Positions 6,103 through 9,217 of a stretch of 9,217 nucleotides of DNA are shown here, piece by piece; position 1 is the first letter of the stretch, and each line of letters opens with the position of its first letter. A program made the translations under genes and the position numbers. The notes under the pieces are model-generated. The model did no database searches and was not told the DNA's origin. It was given only the letters and a program-made list of their open reading frames with translations. The stretch spans positions 1-9,217 of the forward strand of contig JASIGD010000236.1 of assembly GCA_030045295.1 (NCBI GenBank), read 5' to 3'. Source of the DNA: Streptosporangiaceae bacterium (lineage in GTDB: Bacteria > Actinomycetota > Actinomycetes > Streptosporangiales > Streptosporangiaceae).

Positions 6103-7038
6103 ATGGTTTCGATGCGGGCGCTGGAGTGCCTGGTGACGATCGTGGAGCAGGGCTCGCTGACCAAGGCCGCGGCGGTCTTGCATATGTCGCAGCCGGCGTT
6201 GTCGCACCAGATCGCCGCGATGGAGCGGGAGCTGGGAACCCCCGTCATCGAGCGCCTGCCGCGGGGGATCAGGCCGACCGCCGCCGGGCTGGCGGCCGCG
6301 GCCGAGGCGCGGGTCGCCCTGGCCGCGGCTGACCGGGCCGTGATCGCGGGAAAAAGAGTGGCGGCCGGGACCGGTGGCCGGATCCGGATTGCCTGCGCGG
6401 AGACGATGACGGCGTGGGTTCTGGTCCCGGTGCTGCGCAGCTGGCGGCGCCGGTTTCCCGACGTCGAGCTCGACCTGAAGGAGTACACCAGCGCGGACCG
6501 GATGCTCGAGGTGCTCGTGGCCGGAGGGGCGGACATCACGGTCGGGCCGCGACCGACGCGAACCGATGAGCGCATCGAGGTGCTGGGCCGTGAGGAGATC
6601 GTGGTGGTTGCGTCCCCGGATCACCGGTTCTCTGAGCTGGACGCCGTGCCGCTGGCCGAGCTGTCCGCCGAGCCGCTCGTTCACTATCACCGGGACAACG
6701 GGAACTCCGTGTGGCTCGATCAGTTCGCGGCGCGGCGCGGTGTCGTGCTGCCGCAGCCGACGTTGCGCACGGGCAGCCCGCGTACCGCCGCGCAGCTGGC
6801 CTCGGCCGGCATGGGAGTGGCGATCGTGCCCTTCTCCGCTCTTACCCCGCTACCGCCCGGGACGATCAGGTCCCTTGACCCGCCTGAGCTGCGCGACGTG
6901 ATCGTCGTCGTCGCCGCGCCGCACGATGACCTGCTGCGGCGGTTCGTCCGCGACCTGAAGCGGCGCGGGCTTCCCGACTCGCGCATCGCAGGCCTCAACC
7001 ATCGCGTGAAACGTCAGGTCCTGCCCGCGCGCTGGTAA
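6103..7038 (+). CDS. LysR-type transcriptional regulator
   Basis: The 311-residue protein has the LysR plan: an N-terminal winged helix-turn-helix (residues 4-62; ALECLVTIVEQGSLTKAAAVL then SQPALSHQIAAMERELG), a linker helix (about 63-90) and a periplasmic-binding-protein-like sensor domain (RIRIACAETM at 93-102, GGADITVGPRP at 141-151, EEIVVVASPDH at 164-174, and LASAGMGVAIVP at 232-243). Such proteins bind DNA as tetramers and respond to a small metabolite in the C-terminal domain. The start at 6103 is supported by AGGAG at 6091-6095 with 7-nt spacing. An internal Met at residue 4 is the alternative. It is transcribed divergently from the SDR-GMC-GH15-VOC operon across a 285-bp gap, so it most likely controls that operon and itself. 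The inducer is unknown. Its last 25 bp overlap the 3' end of the convergent CGNR gene. After the sensor domain, the basic tail HRVKRQVLPARW is encoded largely within that overlap. Confidence 0.93.
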   Translation: MVSMRALECLVTIVEQGSLTKAAAVLHMSQPALSHQIAAMERELGTPVIERLPRGIRPTAAGLAAAAEARVALAAADRAVIAGKRVAAGTGGRIRIACAETMTAWVLVPVLRSWRRRFPDVELDLKEYTSADRMLEVLVAGGADITVGPRPTRTDERIEVLGREEIVVVASPDHRFSELDAVPLAELSAEPLVHYHRDNGNSVWLDQFAARRGVVLPQPTLRTGSPRTAAQLASAGMGVAIVPFSALTPLPPGTIRSLDPPELRDVIVVVAAPHDDLLRRFVRDLKRRGLPDSRIAGLNHRVKRQVLPARW

Positions 7039-7595
7039 TGCCGGGCGACGCGGGCCCGGTTGCCGCATACGCCGGGTGCGCACCATGATCGGCGGGGGTT
7101 GACGGCGATGAAGATCATCAAACAGGCCCGGTTGGCGCATCGGCGCAGCCGGATGACCTGTGCCGGGTCGGACAAGAACTCCGCGGCCTGCACGGCAATG
7201 AACGCCAGCCGCGGGTTCCCGCCGTACTCCCGGTGCCACTGCGTCTGCACGCGCAGCCCCGTCCCGGTCAGCAGCAAGCGCGTGCTGGTCGGGGCGGACT
7301 GCATGAAGAAGTTGAGGTCTGACACTGCCGCCTGCGGGACTGGCCGGACGTCCACCAGCGCTTCGATTAGCTCCCGCAGGGCCGAGCGCAGTCGGCGCAA
7401 GGCACGGATGTCCGGAAGGTCGCCGTCCGGTACGCGTGCCCGCTGCATCCGCCACCAGGCCTCCGCGTCGCGATCCGCCGACAGGAGATCCTCCCCCGTC
7501 GGCGATCCGGGCGGCGCGACGGTATTGATGAGATCCACGGCGACAATCGGCTCGCCGGTAACAGCGAACCGTATTCGCTCAGCGCTAACGGCCAT
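7014..7595 (-). CDS. ABATE-domain / CGNR zinc-finger protein, putative transcriptional regulator
   Basis: From the ATG at 7595 the protein has 193 residues, typical for this family. The N-terminal ABATE domain opens with RFAVTGEPIVAVDLINTV (8-25) and continues through an arginine-rich helix (RALRRLRSALRELIEAL). The C-terminal CGNR finger has C153, C158, C172 and C177 as zinc ligands (RRCANRACLMIF, then RRSWCAPGVCGNRARVARHYQR). These proteins are predicted stress-type transcription regulators that bind DNA through the finger; direct functional data are sparse. A longer frame reaches an ATG at 7700, but its 35 extra codons have A/T-rich third positions unlike the neighbours and no family homology I recognise. 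A -10-like TATACT sits 6 nt before the 7595 ATG, pointing to a leaderless start there. The gene is convergent with lysR and overlaps it by 25 bp. It has its own promoter region shared with the rightward SDR stub/LAL unit. Its targets are unknown. Confidence 0.88.
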   Translation of the reverse strand: MAVSAERIRFAVTGEPIVAVDLINTVAPPGSPTGEDLLSADRDAEAWWRMQRARVPDGDLPDIRALRRLRSALRELIEALVDVRPVPQAAVSDLNFFMQSAPTSTRLLLTGTGLRVQTQWHREYGGNPRLAFIAVQAAEFLSDPAQVIRLRRCANRACLMIFIAVNPRRSWCAPGVCGNRARVARHYQRAGRT

Positions 7596-7601
7596 AATCC
7601 A

Positions 7602-7607
7602 AGTATA
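7602..7607 (-). promoter_or_regulatory. -10 box TATACT of a probable leaderless CGNR transcript
   Basis: On the minus strand TATACT (one mismatch from TATAAT) is followed by TGGATT and then the ATG at 7595, which puts the expected transcription start on the first base of the start codon. No Shine-Dalgarno sequence precedes that ATG. A TTGAAA lies only 11 bp upstream, too near to be the -35 element, and CTCTTA is at 17 bp. The spacing favours a leaderless mRNA and decides the start choice. Confidence 0.55.
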
Positions 7608-7858
7608 GGCATTAGCGATTTCAATAAGAGCCATGAATTCTTCGAAAGCCTTAACCCTTGCTCCGGCGCTAAGTAACGTGCCACGCTGGTTCTTGTCCAT
7701 TAGAACTAACTGCGGTGATGCCTCTCGGGCACGACGGTCGTTTTCGAGCCGGCGTACTCGCAGCCGCCGTCACCGCACGCCATGCGCGATGGCAGTCCGC
7801 CATTTAGGGCGGTCGGCAGGAAACACGCGGAAATGCCGTGCATAAACCGGGCGGTGAC

Positions 7859-7875
7859 CTGATGAGGCTAATCAG
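7859..7875. repeat. Inverted repeat CTGAT-n7-ATCAG just upstream of the SDR-stub ribosome binding site
   Basis: CTGAT (7859-7863) and ATCAG (7871-7875) are separated by 7 nt and end 10 nt before AAGGAG. The position suits a small operator or an mRNA hairpin modulating translation of the following stub. Five-base arms are short enough to occur by chance. Confidence 0.3.
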
Positions 7876-7898
7876 CCGGCGCCCGAAGGAGATGACAG

Positions 7899-7997
7899 AT
7901 GCCTTCCCTGGAGGACAAGACCGTGCTGATCATCGGCCTGGGCAGCGGGATCGCCCGGGCCATCGCCCCGGTCGACGGTGGCGGGCACCTCGTCTGA
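7899..7997 (+). pseudogene. Truncated 5' end of an SDR gene (32 codons), possibly acting as a leader ORF
   Basis: An ATG at 7899 with a near-perfect Shine-Dalgarno sequence (AAGGAG at 7886-7891, 7-nt spacing) opens a 32-codon frame. It begins MPSLEDKTVLIIGLGSGIAR and continues AIAPVDGGGHLV before TGA at 7995-7997. The first 23 residues match the start of classical SDRs (LEGKTALITGGGSGIGRAIA, with the cofactor-binding GxxxGxA-like turn). Past the stop, a different frame reads TPEAAT at 7999-8016, recalling the region after the second beta-strand of SDRs, so small deletions and a frameshift probably destroyed the gene. Nothing further of the enzyme remains, and the LAL regulator starts 19 nt after the stop. 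It cannot be an enzyme. It might still be translated and, being so close, affect initiation of the next gene. Confidence 0.6.
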
Positions 7998-8016
7998 CGA
8001 CACCCGAGGCGGCGAC

Positions 8017-9217
8017 ATGACCGCGATGATCAGTGATTCCTCCCCGGGCGCGCGCGGGAGGACGACCACGCCGGGGCGATCCGCCCGCCCGGAGGTTGCG
8101 CACGGACGTGCGGCAGAACAGAAGATGGTCCGTGACCTGCTGCGGCGCGCTCAGCACGGGGCCGGCGGCGTGGTGCTGGTCGATGGCGAGCCGGGCATCG
8201 GCAAGTCGATGCTGCTCTGCGGGGCCGCCGAGGAGGCCGCCGGGCGGGGCTTTTCTCTGGCCGCGGGGGCTGCGGACCAGCTCGGCCAGGCGATCCCGTT
8301 CTTCGCGCTGCGCGCGGCCCTGCGTGAGCCGCTGGCCGGGACGGCCGCCGATGATCCGGGCTGGGATCTGCCGGATGCGGCCGCGTGGTGGATGACCCGG
8401 ATACGGGCGCACCTCGAACAGCGAGCCGCGGTGGCCCCGGTGCTGGTCTGCCTGGATGACCTGCACTGGGCCAGCCCGGCCGCGCTGGCGGTGCTACGGG
8501 CGTTGCCGCGGGACCTGAAACGGCGCCCGGTCGCGTGGTTGCTGGCCCGGTCGAGCACATCGCAGGGCGACGCGGATTACATGTTCGGCCTGCTGGAGAA
8601 GGACGGCGCCGCCCGGGTCACCTTGGCGCCGCTGGACCAGGACGCGGTGGCGGCCATGCTCACCGGCGCGTTCGGCGCACCGCCGGACGAGGCGCTGGCC
8701 GGCCTGGCCCGCGGTGCCGCCGGGAACCCCTCGCTCGTGGCCGAGCTGATCGCCGGCCTGCGCGACGATCATGCCGTTCAGGTCACCGGCGGACGCGCCG
8801 TGCTGGCGTCGGCCCGGCTACCGAAGCGGATGTACCGCCTCGCGCAGCGGCGGCTCGATGGGCTGTCCCAGCGGGCCCGCCAGCTCCTGGTGACAGCAAC
8901 GGTGCTGGACCCGGCGTTCCGGCTGGAAGACGCGGCCGAGATGCTGGGCCAGACCCCGGCCACGCTGCTGCCCGCGGTCGAGGAGACGATGGACGCGGCG
9001 ATCATGACCGCCGCGGAACACGCCTTCGCCTTCCGCCACCCGCTGCTGCGCCGCGCGGTCGGCGAGATGATCCCGCGCCCGGCCCTCGGCGCGTTGCACC
9101 GTCAGTACGGCGAGATCCTGCTCGCCCGGGGCGAATCAGCGGACCGGGCCGCACGCCACCTGCTCGAGGCCGCGCATCCCGGTGACCCCGCATCGCTGAC
9201 CGGGCTGGTCCAGGCGG
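8017..9217 (+). CDS. LAL-type (MalT-like AAA+/STAND ATPase) LuxR-family regulator, 3' end outside window
   Basis: The frame opens with ATG at 8017 (GAGG at 8006-8009, 7-nt spacing) and runs 400 codons to the window edge without a stop. After a low-complexity N-terminus comes HGRAAEQKMVRDLLRRA (29-45), the usual lead-in to the ATPase, then Walker A GEPGIGKS (57-64), Walker B PVLVCLDDLHWAS (141-153, D147/D148), GNPSLVAELIAGL (236-248) and FAFRHPLLRRAV (337-348), all hallmarks of large ATP-binding LuxR regulators. These are typically 900-1000 residues with tetratricopeptide-like repeats and a C-terminal LuxR helix-turn-helix, so more than half, including the DNA-binding domain, should lie beyond 9217. 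LAL proteins are often pathway activators in actinomycete secondary metabolism or catabolism. An alternative start is the ATG at 8125, but it would remove the conserved GR..E lead-in. It follows the SDR stub by 19 nt and is probably on the same transcript. Confidence 0.88.
   Translation, partial: MTAMISDSSPGARGRTTTPGRSARPEVAHGRAAEQKMVRDLLRRAQHGAGGVVLVDGEPGIGKSMLLCGAAEEAAGRGFSLAAGAADQLGQAIPFFALRAALREPLAGTAADDPGWDLPDAAAWWMTRIRAHLEQRAAVAPVLVCLDDLHWASPAALAVLRALPRDLKRRPVAWLLARSSTSQGDADYMFGLLEKDGAARVTLAPLDQDAVAAMLTGAFGAPPDEALAGLARGAAGNPSLVAELIAGLRDDHAVQVTGGRAVLASARLPKRMYRLAQRRLDGLSQRARQLLVTATVLDPAFRLEDAAEMLGQTPATLLPAVEETMDAAIMTAAEHAFAFRHPLLRRAVGEMIPRPALGALHRQYGEILLARGESADRAARHLLEAAHPGDPASLTGLVQA

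Larger units (their letters stand above)
7596..7898. other. Intergenic control region between the CGNR gene and the SDR stub/LAL unit
   Basis: This 303-bp stretch holds no credible gene. Its left half (about 7596-7720) is near half A/T by eye, well above the surroundings, and contains the CGNR promoter. The right half holds three short inverted repeats: GCCAT/ATGGC at 7779-7793, CCGCC/GGCGG at 7797-7812 and CTGAT/ATCAG at 7859-7875. A CATAAA at 7841-7846 is a weak candidate -10 for rightward transcription, with GGAAAC at 7819-7824 sixteen bp upstream. The ribosome binding site AAGGAG of the SDR stub ends the region at 7886-7891. Confidence 0.6.

Noticed and set aside
5824..6690. Minus-strand open frame of 288 codons spanning the lysR start
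   Set aside because: Most of it is antisense to lysR. Only its last part contains the LuxR-like tail, which is reported as a remnant instead.
7779..7812. GCCAT/ATGGC and CCGCC/GGCGG hairpins as a terminator
   Set aside because: Stems are 5 bp with no T-run on either strand, and no gene ends nearby. They are mentioned only as part of the intergenic region.
8535..9185. Plus-strand 216-codon frame inside the LAL gene
   Set aside because: It is a +2/+3 shadow of the LAL regulator frame, which carries Walker A, Walker B and the FRHPLL motif without interruption.
1..9217. CRISPR array, tRNA, insertion sequence or attachment site
   Set aside because: No regularly spaced repeats, cloverleaf-like sequence, transposase frame or terminal inverted repeats were seen on reading both strands.

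Overview
The window is GC-rich DNA with strongly G/C-biased third codon positions. Its gene families (GH15 hydrolase, CGNR zinc-finger regulator, LAL-type LuxR regulator, GMC oxidoreductase with many SDR and VOC neighbours) and two likely leaderless starts point to a soil actinomycete (Actinomycetota, Streptomyces/Streptosporangiales-like). The genus cannot be fixed from this sequence. No tRNA, rRNA, CRISPR array, transposase or phage gene was seen.

Layout. (1) 1-480, minus: the 5' part of a carboxymuconolactone-decarboxylase-like gene that leaves the window, with its own probable promoter and a 10-bp direct repeat just upstream. (2) 639-5817, minus: a compact four-gene operon transcribed right to left: SDR oxidoreductase (5817-5062), GMC flavoprotein (5059-3437), GH15 glycosidase (3440-1632) and a two-domain VOC protein (1635-682). 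Two junctions are 4-bp ATGA stop/start overlaps and the third has a 2-nt gap. A hairpin followed by TTTT lies just after the last stop. (3) 5818-6102: a divergent control region that also holds the decayed C-terminus of a LuxR-type regulator. (4) 6103-7038, plus: a LysR-type regulator, the natural candidate controller of the operon. (5) 7014-7595, minus: an ABATE/CGNR zinc-finger regulator, convergent with lysR and overlapping its 3' end by 25 bp, probably with a leaderless start. (6) 7596-7898: a non-coding stretch with an AT-rich left half and several small inverted repeats. (7) 7899-7997, plus: a 32-codon N-terminal stub of an SDR gene with an excellent Shine-Dalgarno sequence. (8) 8017 to the window end, plus: the N-terminal 400 residues of a LAL-type ATPase regulator.

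How the genes may work together (inference). The operon combines two redox enzymes that act on alcohols or sugars (NAD(P)-dependent SDR, FAD-dependent GMC), a cytosolic glucosidase/trehalase-type hydrolase and a metal-dependent VOC enzyme, with a CMD-like gene next downstream. This suggests oxidative breakdown or tailoring of a glycosylated, possibly aromatic, small molecule, switched by the divergent LysR protein. None of the substrates can be read from the sequence. Three different regulator families plus two gene remnants in about 3.5 kb mark the right half as a rearranged, accessory-type region.
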